Origin: Megamerina dolium
Taxonomy: Eukaryota > Arthropoda > Insecta > Diptera > Megamerinidae
Assembly: GCA_963854835.1 (NCBI GenBank)
Contig: OY978525.1
Span: 58,039,855-58,103,854, forward strand
Direction: 5' to 3'
DNA: 64,000 nucleotides
The number at the start of each line of letters is the position of its first letter. The first letter of the stretch is position 1. Both the position numbers and the translations under genes were made by a program. Shown one piece after another: positions 35,748 to 47,483 of the stretch. The notes under the pieces were generated by a model. The model made no database searches. It saw nothing but the letters and a program-made list of their open reading frames with translations, and was not told where the DNA came from.

Positions 35748-37476
35748 CAGTATGTCAAGAATGAGTTTACACATTGAAAAAAAATTCAAATTTTCAACTT
35801 TCTTAGCAAAAAACATTAACTTTTATTTCCATATACACATTTTTTTTATTAGTTATTGATATTTACAGTATTTATAAAAGATTCATGAAAAAAAATTACT
35901 AGTTCTACGCAAAAGAAAATAAAAAAACAATGAAAAGAAATTTTACTCAATTTTACAAGTGTCAAGAAACTCTTTTCACAACTATTTTTTCAATTACTTT
36001 ATGCAACACTTCAACGAATAACGGTACATTTACAGTTATCTAATTGCGTAAACGCGTTGCAGTGACCCGTTCCTATGATTTTGTTTGTTAGTTTGTGGTT
36101 AATTTTTGCTTTGTCCACATCATCTGTTTAAATATTGTGTTTTTAAAATGCCAGGCAAAAGGTTATCGGCTGAAGTGGTTCAGCTTATATACTACAATCT
36201 CCAACTGGGAGAAAATGTGGAGAAGTTATTAGAAATGTTCTCTGTAACACGTAAAACAATTTATAATGTTTAAAATCGAGCTGAAAATGAGGGTAGATTG
36301 GAGTTAAAGTGTGGAGGTGGCCCAAAAGCTTAAAATTACTGATCGGGCAGAGCGCTTAATGATGAGGGGACTGCACAAAAATCCACAAATTTCGACCAGA
36401 ACGCTTGAGGAGAAACTCAAGGAAGAGTGTGGTATAGTGCTTTCCCATGAAACTGTACGACAGGCGATACTGAGAAACAAATACTCATCAAGAGTTGCTC
36501 GTAAGTACCCGTTGCTATCAGCACAAAATATTGAAAGACGTTTCTCCTTCGCCTCAAGGCTCATTTCACAACCTGATGAATATTGGGATGACGTAATATT
36601 CTGTGACAAGACAAAAATTATGTTGTATTACAACGATGGACCGACCAGAGTGTGGCGCAAGGCATTAACAGCTTTAGAAAATCGACACATAATTCCTAAT
36701 GTTAAATTTGGAAAAATGTTCATTATGATTTGGGGATGTATCTCAAGCAGAGGAGTATGAGAATTAGCTTTTATAGAGTCAACCATGGACGCACAACATT
36801 ATTTAGGCATTTTGAAGTTATTTAATCAGTAGTGCGAAAAAATGTGGGTTCATCAGAGAGGGCAAACCGCATTTTAAATTTTATCAAGATAATGACACAA
36901 AGCATAAGGCGAGTAAGGTGCGACTGTGGCTTCTTTATAACTGCGGTAAAGTTATGAATACACCAGCCCAAAGTCCAGACTTTAACCTATTGAAAATCTG
37001 TGGGTCTACTTAAAGAAAAAAAGAGGCTAAAAGGCAACCTAAAAACCGTACAGCACTTAAAACTGCTATATTGGAAGGGTGGCAAAATAAACCGAGCCAT
37101 TATGACCTAAAAAAGTTGGTTTATTCCATGAATAAACGGCTACAATCCGTGATAGATGCTAAAGGTGGCCATACTAAATACTAGATATTTTACTTGATCA
37201 AATTTTAACTAATAAATATTATAAAAAAAAACTTTGTATCGTTTGTGAAAAGAGTTTCTTGACACTTGTAAAATTAAGTAAAATTTCTTTTTGTTGTATT
37301 TTTCTTTTCTTTTGCGTAGAACTTGCAATTTTTTCCATGAATCTTTTATAAATACTGTAAATATCTGTAACTAATAAAAAAAAAAGTGTATATGGAAATA
37401 AAAGTTAATGTTTTTGGCTAAGAAAGTTGAAAATTTGAATTTTTTTTCAATGTGTAAACTCATTCTTGACATACTG
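35748..37476 (+). mobile_element. Tc1-like element T2, copy 1
   Basis: The ends CAGTATGTCAAGAATGAG and their inverse are flanked by TA. The terminal repeats are about 235 bp. A related motif recurs at the inner edge (TGTCAAGAAACTCTTTTCAC near 35959, inverse near 37245), again an IR/DR layout. It encodes a broken transposase on the plus strand. A second copy lies at 42788-44504 in the opposite orientation. Confidence 0.92.
36148..37185 (+). pseudogene. Tc1-like transposase of T2, copy 1
   Basis: The start ATG (36148) opens a helix-turn-helix (KRLSAEVVQLIYYNLQLGEN, VTRKTIYNV) that ends in a stop at 36271. Then come KLKITDRAERLMMRGLHKNP, the second binding half (LSHETVRQAILRNKYSSRVARK) and the catalytic region, where the first Asp motif reads FCDKTK rather than the usual DE pair. 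A stop at 36758 cuts GVGELAFIEST. Beyond it are FYQDNDTKHK (second Asp) and SPDFN..IENLWVYLK (Glu) in shifted frames. It is non-functional. Confidence 0.85.
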
Positions 37477-37860
37477 TATATATATAAACACATATATATA
37501 TATACCCTGCAAAAAATAGTGGGACTGATCTCTAAAGAGAGTATACCCGGATTAGTCTAAACAGTGTACAATTGGGCTATAATTAGTCCCAAAGTAATGC
37601 CTTTCGGGTACAATTAGAGATTAGTTGGTTTTAATCTGTTTAGACCCCTTTCGTTCACAAAAAGGTAATTTATTTAAAAGATATAAGATAAGCAGAAAAG
37701 TAATTGAATTACCTTTCCTTTAATAAGCAAAATTGATAAAATGAAAAGAAAGTGGTACAAAAGATTCCTTCGTCTACGTTTCGTTATCGCAAGAACACAT
37801 TGTCTCAGTTATCACATTTTCGGGACAATAATATTAGATGCCCATTGTTTTTGCATGCAT
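37477..37860. other. no recognised gene
   Basis: A short TA run is followed by unassigned sequence beginning CCCTGCAAAAAATAGTGGGAC, which resembles a DNA-transposon tip. I could not find its inverse partner. Confidence 0.35.
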
Positions 37861-38222
37861 AAAAAAATAAATATCTGCTGGCACTTAAAGCTCCGAAGGG
37901 TTCTTTGGTCGAGTTTCTCTTCCATTACTGTTGTGCGTATTAAATTTTGGACAGTATTAGAAGGGACCTACTTATTTTAGCCGGTTCCGAACGGCAGAAC
38001 TCTTGCGACATCACTTTTTTGAGCTTTGTCACAAAATTCTTTTAGAAGTTGTTTCATGGCAAATTGTTACTGCCGGAAGAATTGCCAAGTGCTTGCGACA
38101 AGTGGGTACCGTTCGAAAGAAAAATTTTTTCGATATTAAATTTGTTATGCTTCAGCCGGGGATCGAAACCACGACCTACAGATCAGAAGGCCAACACACT
38201 AACCACTGAGCCACGGCACCCA
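37861..38222 (-). mobile_element. tRNA-derived SINE, copy 4
   Basis: This is a full-length but diverged copy: the A box reads TGGCTCAGTGG and the B box GGTTTCGATCCC on the minus strand. CATGCAT is present on both sides, a possible short target duplication. Confidence 0.83.
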
Positions 38223-38389
38223 CATGCATGCTAATGATAATTTGATGGTGTATGCCGCCGAGTAAACATGAAACCTTCAAAATCAACGGTTTATCACATA
38301 TTCTTCGAAAAACACTATATCATTCATTTTCTTAGCTCAATATTCAGTTGCGATTCAAATTGAATATTTGATCGACATTCAGCTTACAT

Positions 38390-39552
38390 TGTGTATTTTA
38401 AAAATAAAAAGAAAAATATAATAAAATCAAAATCAAATCAAAAAGTTGTAATTTTGTTATTGTGTTTAAAATTGAAAAGGGCAAGAAAAAACATTAGTGT
38501 CCTCACCATGAACAAATTAAGTAAACGCCACATTAAACGATTAGTGCATGAAGAAATGGAGAAAAATGTAAAGCGATTAATGCTATGTGCAAGAGACTGT
38601 CGTGTCTGCGATTGCGCAACTTGTCAGAAGTGAACAAATTGCAAAAGAGCTGCGCGTTAATGCACCAGATTGATTATCGGCAGTACCTTTTCGTTTAAAG
38701 CTTAAAATGTCGGCTATTCGCAATAGAATATCCCATAAAAGCCTGTCCGAACTTTTGACAATTCTGGCAAGTGAGAACTTGAATGTTCCTCAAAGTGCGA
38801 AATCCCTTTTAAACAGTCGAACTAAAATTGATAGTTAAAAATATAAGTCCAGGATTTTATTGGAACATCGGTTTTAAAACGCAAATATAAAAACTTTCTG
38901 ATAATTTAAAAGATTATGACTCCGTTATTGTAGACGTTAACATTGATGGGTTGCCTTTATACCGTAGTTCCTGCATGCAATTATGGCCGGTTTTAGTTCG
39001 TATTATCAATGTACCAAATATTTCTGTCTGCTGTTAATATATTTACAAATTTAATGGCGTTATCCACACACATCACTAAAGAATTTGTTAGAAAACCCAG
39101 AAGTTTGGAAGACGTTAGTAATTGGAAAGCTACAGAGTCCCGTAAGTTCCTCTTCTATTACGGAATTAATGTTTTAAAAGATGAAGTTCTTAACGATGTG
39201 TACTATGAATTGCTTCTTTTACATTGCGCTTGCAGACTATTATTCTGTCCTAAAAATTATAGTTCTAACTTAGATGTAGGATAAGATATGTAACTATTTG
39301 TATAAAAATTTTGGAAGCAATAGTGTATTTTACAACGTATATGAATTACTCCATATTTCAGATGATATTAAAGAAATGGGCATACCTTCAAATTACTCTG
39401 CCCATTCATTTGAAAACTACTTCCAAATTCTAAAATTATACGTGAAAAAACCAACCCAAATGTTGCAACAGATTATCAATGAAGCATACATAAACAAACA
39501 TACAGTGAAACGTAAAAAACCTCATAATTCCGAAAATCCTGTACCGAAAATT
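38390..39552 (+). pseudogene. remnant resembling animal CACTA/EnSpm-like transposase
   Basis: Broken plus-strand frames give, in order: a basic N-terminus with a Cys-rich end (MNKLSKRHIKRLVHEEMEKN, CRVCDCATC), LKLKMSAIRNRISHKSLSELLTILASEN, YDSVIVDVNIDGLPLYRSSCMQLWPVLVRI, and VFYNVYELLHISDDIKEMG with HSFENYFQILKLYVKKP. The VDGLPLYRSS..LWP and YN.H.LLHL..D layouts recall the animal transposases related to Transposase_21/DUF4218. I assign it from memory of those motifs only. RTE copy B3 interrupts the end. Confidence 0.55.
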
Positions 39553-41545
39553 TCCTCGGTTAGAGGTTGTGCGTTGGGTTTGGGACCCGCCACATACAAA
39601 TATGCCTCGGATAAGGACTACCGCTTTTGTTTATGACCCGCGAAAACGAAAAAAGGACAATGATTTACGGATATGCACCTGGAATGTCCGGTCCCTTTAT
39701 AGGGAGGGTGCCTCTATCCAGCTGGTTGATGTCCCCGAAAAATACAGAGCTGACATCACCGCTCTCCAGGAAATGCGATGGACGGGACAGGGCTGCTCCA
39801 AAAGAGCGTCCTGTGACATCTATTACAGTTGCCATGCTGAAAGGCACGAATTAGGATGTGGATTTTTGGTCAGCAAGAGACTACGACATCTTGTCTCACA
39901 GTTCACGCCTGTGAACGAACGGCTGGCCACAATCCGCATTAAGGCAAAATACTTCAACATCAACCTTATATGTGCCCACGCTTCGACGGATGAGAAGGAC
40001 AATGTGACTAAGGAGAGCTTCTTCCAGCGCCTCGAAGAGGCTTACGACCGCTGCCCCAGCCACGATATCAAAATCGTCCTTGGCGACTTTAATGCCAGGG
40101 TGGGCAACTAAGGTACCTTTGGTCAAACTGTCGGAAAATTCAGCCTCCACCAGAACACCTCCGATAACGGAATGAGGCTGATCGACTTCGCCGCAGCACG
40201 AAACATGGTAATTGGTGGTACTAGATTCCAGCATCTCGACATCCACAAAGCGACATGGCTGTCTCCAGATCAAAGAACAAGAAACCAAATTGATCATGTG
40301 GTGATTGACGGAAGGCATGCTTCCAGTGTGATGGACGTGAAATCGATCCGTGGTGCCAACATCGACTCGGATGCAGCTAAGGTGCGCACACGTTTATGTG
40401 TCGCAAATAACAAGAGAAGTCCCACACAGAGAAAGCTCGACGTCAGTAAGATGCGATCACCAGAGACAGCATATGCATTTTCCCCTCGACTATCCGATCT
40501 GCTTACGCAGAACACTCCCCCACTTGATGATACATGCGCACGGTGGACACATATATCCCACTCCATGACTACTGCTGCCGAGGAGGTAATCGGTTACTAC
40601 CGGCCTCTGAGGAATGAGTGGTATGATCAGGAGTGTCCCGACGCTACCGCAGAAAAAGACGCCGCCTACATAAAAACCCTGCGTGCAGGCGCAACGCGAG
40701 CTGTTAAGGAGCGGTACAGAGAGAAAAGGAGTGCAGAGAGACGTCTTTTCAGACGCAAGAAAAGAGAACAAGAAAGACGCGAGTGTGAGGAGATAGAGAT
40801 GTGTACCGACACGAATGAGACTCGAAAATTCTTCGAAAATATCAAGCGCCTGAGTGGAGGTTTAAATCCCGGAGCCTTTTCTTGTCGTGATGGAAATGGG
40901 AATCTGGTTACAGATGTCCAGAGTGTACTGAGCCTATGGAGGGAACACTTCTCCACGTTACTGAATGGCGATGCTACGAACAATTCCGCCAGTGGATGAG
41001 ATTGCCCGATAACCCCAATTACAGATGATGGTGTTAATGTTCCACCACCCGACTATGACGAGGTTGAAACGGCAATTTTAAGGCTGAAGAACAACAAAGC
41101 TGCAGGTGCTGATGGCCTGTCTGCCGAGTTGTTTAAGACCGGAGGCGATGAGCTGCTCACCCGCATGCACCAGCTCATAAGCAGAATATGGTCGGATGAA
41201 AGCATGCCTGATGATTGGAGGCTCAGTGTTCTCTGTCCTGTACATAAAAAAGGAGTCCCCACAATTTGCGCCAACTACCGTGGAATAAGTCTCCTGAGCA
41301 TCGCATACAAGGTTATATCGAGCGTACTGTGTGAAAGGTTGAAGCCTATGCTCAGCAACCTGATTGGACCGTATCAGTGTGGCTTCAGACCTGGTAAATC
41401 CACCATCGACCAGATTTTCACACTGCGACAAATCCTGGAGAAGACCCAAGAAAAACAGATCGACACACACCACCTATTTGTTGATTATAAAGCCGCTTTC
41501 GACAGTCCGGTAAGGGATTACCTCTATGCAACAATGTCTGAGTTC
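39553..41545 (+). mobile_element. RTE-clade LINE, copy B3 (5' UTR, endonuclease, start of RT)
   Basis: This copy encodes the endonuclease from LRICTWNVRSLYREG through GDFNARVGN (then a stop at 40109) and IDHVVIDGRHAS, a long basic linker (RREKRSAERRLFRRKK), and the first RT motifs (VHKKGVPTICANYRGISLLSIAYK, GFRPGKSTIDQIF, VDYKAAFDSP). It breaks off at MSEF (41545), before the catalytic Asp box, so the 3' part is lost. Frame breaks also lie near 40375 and 40999. Confidence 0.88.
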
Positions 41546-41546
41546 C

Positions 41547-41586
41547 AAATGGTTATGAGTCGTCAGAAGGCGACTTATAACCATTT
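41547..41586. repeat. 40-nt hairpin at the broken end of RTE copy B3
   Basis: AAATGGTTATGAGTCG pairs with CGACTTATAACCATTT (one G-T type mismatch) around an 8-nt loop. It begins one or two bases past the RTE breakpoint. Confidence 0.6.
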
Positions 41587-42051
41587 ATACCAGTAGGGAT
41601 ATAAAAAACGACTTATCTATAAAAGGGTACAATTGGTATCTTCATAGGATATGCTCGAACAAAAGGTAAAAGTTCATTCCATATAAAGAGATCAAAAGTG
41701 CGATTAGTCGCATATTTGTTTCCGACTGATCCCGAACACATCACAGACAAGTTGCATTTATCAGCATGTATCAGCTGTCATGCTGTTTTTATATATTGTT
41801 ACGTTTTTATTTTGTGAACTTTTAATTCTATTTGAGTCAGTATTTTGATAATTTTATATCGAAAAATATATTTCGGTTATTCTTCTTCAGTTATAAAACT
41901 ATCTCAAAAACAATGCCAAAAAAATCTAAAATACGTAGAACATTTAAAGACAAAGCGAATACCTATCCGATACAGAAGAAGATGGCTATAAGTTGGAGGA
42001 TGAGAGAACCAAACAAGATGCAGTAGTGATTCAGAAAACTCCCTTATTTTA
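41587..42051. other. no recognised gene (short basic frame at 41911-42026)
   Basis: An ATG at 41911 opens about 37 codons (MPKKSKIRRTFKDKANTYPI...). The basic start could be the decayed N-terminus of the piggyBac protein that follows, but this is a guess. The rest is AT-rich and unassigned. Confidence 0.3.
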
Positions 42052-42239
42052 AACGAATATATTTACCACAGATTCCGCAGAATTATTTCTTTTTTGTTTT
42101 TATTTCGTTTATAAATTTCACGAACAACCATATATACCACCAGCGTTGCTAAGTAATTAAAGGGAAACTATATTCAAGGAAAAGGGAAATTAAATGCGAG
42201 TTGGTGTTCTTTTGCAACTCGATTACAAAAGAATGCGGC
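42052..42239. repeat. MITE family D, right-half copy
   Basis: It matches the right part of the element at 8871-9312, from the ACGAATATATTTAC block to the terminal GCAACTCGATTACAAAAGAATGCGGC. The left half is absent. Confidence 0.65.
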
Positions 42240-42787
42240 TATAATATAGTGTAACGTAAGTAGTGCCTTTTTACTGATAATGATTCATCGCGTTATGGAC
42301 TATATTATAACATGCACAAAACTAGAAGCTGCCAGAGTCTCAGGTAAAAAATGGGATCTCTCTTAAGAAAAACCTAAACTAACCTAAAATTATGTTATCT
42401 ATGGTATGAAAAATGGGGGTCAAATTTTTTCAAGAAAACTGAGTAGGAATATTTTACGGAAATCTTACGATTTATTCGTTTCAATAAAAGAACTGAAAGA
42501 AGTCAATCCGCGCAAACAAATAAAATTGCATTGATTTCTACCGTTTGGGATGCATTCATTGAAAACGGTCACAATTGTTACGTACCTGGACAAAACATTA
42601 CCGTTGAGGAACAACTACACCTAATTCTGTTTTTACACGGTAATTGGTTCCAGGAATACCCGTGTAAAAGACATTGATCGTATGCAAAATAGGTGATTGG
42701 TCCCTTAACTCTAAAACCTATTGAAATTAGTGAAAAGCAAGGATTTTTTAAGAACAACTATTTAGGTTAATTTTATTAAAACACATA

Positions 42788-44504
42788 CAGTATGTCAAGA
42801 ATGAGTTTACACATTGAAAAAAAAATTCAAATTTTCAACTTTCTTAGCAAAAAACATTAACTTTTATCTCCACATACACATTTTTTTTATTAGTTCAGTA
42901 TTTATAAAAGATTCATGAAAAAAAAATTTCAAGTTCTACGCAAAAGAAAAGAAAAATGCAACAAAAAGAAATTTTACTCAATTTTACAAGTGTCAAGAAA
43001 CTCTTTTCACAAACGATACAAAGTTTTTTTTATAATATTTATTAGTTAAAATTTGATCAAGTAAAATATCTAGAATTTAGTATGGCCACCTTTAGCATCT
43101 ATCACGGATTGTAGCCGTTTATTCATGGAATAAACCAACTTTTTTAGGTCATAATTGCTCGGTATATTTTGCCACTCTTTCAATATAGCAGTTTTAAGTG
43201 CTATAAGGTTTTTAGGTTGCCTTTTAGCCACTTTTTCTTTAAGTAGACCCACAAATTTTCAATAGGGTTAAGGTCTGGACTTTGGGCTAGAGTATCCATA
43301 ACTTTAACGCAGTTATAAAGAAGCCACAGTCGCACCCTACTCGCCTTATGCTTTGTGTCATTATCTTGATAAAATTTGAAATGCGGTTTGCCCTCTCTGA
43401 TGAAGCCACATTTTTTCGCACTACTGATTAAATGACTTCAAAATGCCTAAATAATGTTGTGCATCCATGGTTGACTCTATAAAAGCCAATTCTCCTACTC
43501 CTCTGCTTGAGATACATCCCCAAATCATAATGAACATTTTTCCAAATTTAACATTAGGAATTATGTGTCGATTTTCTAAAGCTGTTAATGCCTTGCGCCA
43601 CACTCTGGTCGGTCCATCGTTGTAATACAACATCATTTTTGTCTCGTCACAGAATATTACGTCGTCCCAATATTCATCAGGTTGAGAAATGAGCCTTGAG
43701 ACGAAGGAGAAACGTCTTTCAATATTTTGTGCTGATAGCAGCGGCTTCTTACGAGCAACTCTTGATGAGTATTTGTTTCTCAGTATCGCCTGTCGTACAG
43801 TTTCATGGGAAAGCACTATACCACCCTCTTCCTTGAGTTTCTCCTCAAGCGTTCTGGTCGAAATTTGTGGATTTTTGTACAGTTCCCTCATCATTAAGCG
43901 CTCTGCCCGATCAGTAATTTTAAGCTTATGGCCACGTCCACACTTTGACTCCAATCCACCCTCATTTTCAGTTCGATTTTAAACATTATAAATTGTTTTA
44001 CGTGTTACAGAGAACATTTCTGATAACTTCTCCACATTTTCTCTCAATTGGCGATTGTAGTATATAAGCTGAACCACTTCAGCCGATAACCTTTTGCCTG
44101 GCATTTTAAAAACACAATATTTAAACAGATGATGTGGACAAAGCAAAAATTAACCACAAACTAACAAACAAAATCATAGGAACGGGTCACTGCAACGCGT
44201 TTACGCAAATAGATAACTGTAAATGTACCGTTAGTCGTTGAAGTGTTGCATAAAGTAATTGAAAAAACAGTTGTGAAAAGAGTTTCTTGACACTTGTAAA
44301 ATTGAGTAAAATTTCTTTTTGTTGTTTTTTTATTTTCTTCTGCGTAGAACTAGTAATTTTTTTTCATGAATCTATTATAAATACTGTAAATATCAATAAC
44401 TAATAAAAAAAATGTGTATATGGAAATAAAAGTTAATGTTTTTTGCTAAGAAAGTTGAAAATTTGAATTTTTTTTCAATGTGTAAACTCATTCTTGACAT
44501 ACTA
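42788..44504 (-). mobile_element. Tc1-like element T2, copy 2
   Basis: This is a full-length copy in the reverse orientation to 35748-37476, inserted at TA inside Tigger. The right tip has a change (ACTA for ACTG). The transposase on the minus strand is more intact: LKITDRAERLMMRELYKNP through FCDETK (first Asp with Glu, unlike copy 1), YNDGPTRVWRKALTALEN and GVGELAFIEST in one 177-codon frame. It is then frameshifted before the second Asp. The N-terminal helix-turn-helix near 44100 is separated by a stop. Confidence 0.92.
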
Positions 44505-45182
44505 TATATAATGTGTTTTTACACAAGCATAGTTATTAAAGAAAAAAAGATATGCTTTAAATAAAAAAATTAAAATGATAATCATAAATACAGGAACATA
44601 AATTTAATTGCTGTCATCATCAGTTACTCCCAATCGCTTGCATCGAATGTGTATAAAATCACTATCATCGCTGGATTAATTTTGAACTGGACTTTCTCTT
44701 GCTCCTTCGGAATCTAAACTTTTAACAGTGAACTCCGTTATGAGCCTTGTTCGCCAATTGTTTCGACCTCTTTGTATAATTCTTTGTAACGAGCCATACA
44801 AGAATTCAGCTCACGTTGGAATTGTTTGCAAGTTGAAGTCGTTCTTGGATTAAATTTGCAGTAAGTTTAACAGGTTCTTCATTATCGCTGCTTTCTATAG
44901 CATCAGCATTCTGTGTAATAGCAAAATGTAATATTTCGTCTTCGCTAAGAACTTTATCAACCAGCAGTTCATCAATGCCATCGAATACCAAGTCATCAAA
45001 ACCCTCCCCACCAACGGTATGTGCCAAAGAAATTATATTGCGATATTCGTTTGTATTTGAATCCACATGATTTTTACTTTTAACACATTCTGGCCAAATT
45101 AATCTCCAACATGCGTTAAGGGTTGATGGTCGTAAATCTGATAATGCTAAAGCAGCATGTGTTACGCAATCTTTAATATTAA

Positions 45183-47483
45183 ACTTACTTATGTGGTCAT
45201 AACAACCGAATATCGATTTAGGCCGAAAATAACATGGTTCGCCAGCCATCTCTGTTCTTCGCTAGCTGGCGCCAGTTAGAAATTCCAAGCGCCGTCAGGT
45301 TCTCCAGTACATGATCTTTCCACCGGAGGTTAGGTCTTCCTCTTCTGCGTCGTCCTCCAGCGGGTTCCGAATATAACACCTCCTTAGCTGGACCGTGTTC
45401 TTCCATTCGTTCGATATGACCTAGCCAGCGCAACCGCTGGATTTTGATGCGATTTACTATGTCAATATCGGCATACAGCTCGTACAGTTCATGGTTGTTC
45501 CTTATTCGGTACTCGCCACCAACGCAAATAGGTCCAAAGATCTTACGTAGGACTTTTCTCTCGAAAACTCCAAGCATTCGCTCATCCGAGGTGGAAATTG
45601 TCCAGGCTTCAGCGCCATATGTTAGGACAGGCATGATGAGAGACTTGTAGAGTGTAGTTTTAGTTCTTCGAGAGAGATCTCGACTTCTCAGTTGCTTACT
45701 CAGCCCAAAGTAACACCTGTTAGCAAGAGTTATCCTACGCATGATCTCCAAGCTGACGTCATTACTGCTGTTAATGCTGGTTCCAAGATAGACAAAGTCC
45801 CTTACTACTTCAAAAGCGTAGTTGTCAACAGTGACGTGCTGTCCAAGACGCCGGGACTCTTTGTTTGTTGACACTAGATACTTCGTTTTGCCCTCGTTCA
45901 CCGTAAGACCCATCCAACGCGACTTTCTTTCCAACTCTAAGAATGCTGCACTGACTGCTCGCGTGTTCCCATCCAACAGCATGACACTTTTGTTGAAGAT
46001 GGTGCCATTATGTCGTAGATCAGCAGCTCGTATTATTTTCTCCATAATAAGATTGAAGAAGTCGCACGATAACGAATCACCTCACCACACTCTGGAAATC
46101 TGTAACCAGATTCCCATTTCCATCACGACAAGAGGCTCCGGGATTTAAACCTCCACTCAGGCGCTTGATCTTTTCGAAGAATTTTCGAGTCTCATTCTTG
46201 TCAGTACACATCTCTATCTCCTCACACTCGCGTCTTTCTTGTTCTCTTTTCTTGCGCCTGAAAATACGTCTCTCTGCACTCCTTTTCTCTCTGTACCGCT
46301 CCTTAACAGCTCGCGTTGCGCCTGCACGCAGGGTTTTATGTAGGCGGCGTCTTTTTCTGCGGTAGCGTCAGGACACTCCTGATCATACCACTCATTCCTC
46401 AGAGGCCGGTAGTAACCGATTACCTCCTCGGCAGCAGTAGTCATGGAGTGGGATATAAGTGTCCACCGTGCGCATGTATCATCAAGTGGGGGTGTTCTGC
46501 GTAAGCAGATCCGATAGTCGAGTGGAAAATGCATCTGCTGCGGCGAAGTCGATCAGCCTCATTCCGTTATCGGAGGTATTTTGGTGGAGGCTGAATTTTC
46601 CGACAGTTGGACCAAAGGTACCTTAGTTGCCCACCCTGGCATTAAAGTCGCCAAGCACGATTTTGATATCGTGGCTGGGGCAGCTGTCGTAAGCTTCTTC
46701 GAGGCGCTGGAAGAAGCTCTCCTTAGTCACATTGTCTTTCTCATCCGTCGGAGCGTGGGCACATATAAGGCTGATGTTGAAGTATTTTGCCTTGATGCGG
46801 ATTGTGGCCAGCCGTTCGTTCACAGGCATGAACTGTGAGACAAGATGTCGTAGTCTCTTGCTGACCAAAAATCCACATCCTAATTCGTGGCTTTCAGGAT
46901 GGCAACTGTAATAGATGTCACAGGACGCTCTTTTGTAGCAGCCCTGTCCCGTCCATCGCATTTCCTGGAGAGTGGTGATGTCAGCTCTGTATTTTTCGGG
47001 GATATCAACCAGCTGGATAGAGGCACCCTCCCTATAAAGGGACCGGACATTCCAGGAGCATATCCATTAATCATGGTCCTTTTTTCGTTTACGGGGGTCA
47101 TCAACAAAAACGGTAGTCCTTATCCGAGGCATATCTGTTTTTTTCATTGGGGGGTTTTTTTATGTGGCGGGTTCCAAACCCAACGCACAACCTCTAACCG
47201 AGGAGATTTGCGCCAATCACTTCAGCCGCCTCCCAGCGGGTGCCAGGAAGACGTTGCCCGGTGGTCGCCACATGGAGGGCCCCCATTAATAATAATGAAG
47301 ACGCCATCACATAGTAAGCAGAGCAAGCCCCTCATTAACAAATAAAGGTATCATCACATAGCGCTCAGATCAAACTACATGACAGCCAGTGAGTTGACTT
47401 GCGATGAGTTCAACAAGGATTGCGCTAGCCCCACCCGGTTGAGGCAGTTAGACACGTTACCTTGCGAAAACAGCACCAGACCA
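45183..47483 (-). mobile_element. RTE-clade LINE, copy B4, inserted in Tigger
   Basis: On the minus strand this runs from the 5' UTR (ending at 47483, GGTCTGG) through the endonuclease (RICTWNV region about 47050, GDFNARVGN near 46625), the linker (about 46330-46150), a junction near 46085 where most of the RT palm is deleted, and the C-terminal part (MEKIIRAADLRHNGTIF to NRDGWRTMLFSA, 46045-45218). It ends with the AAGTAAG tail. The endonuclease also has a deletion at about 46520 that removes the part after MRLIDFAA. No clean target duplication is seen. Confidence 0.9.
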
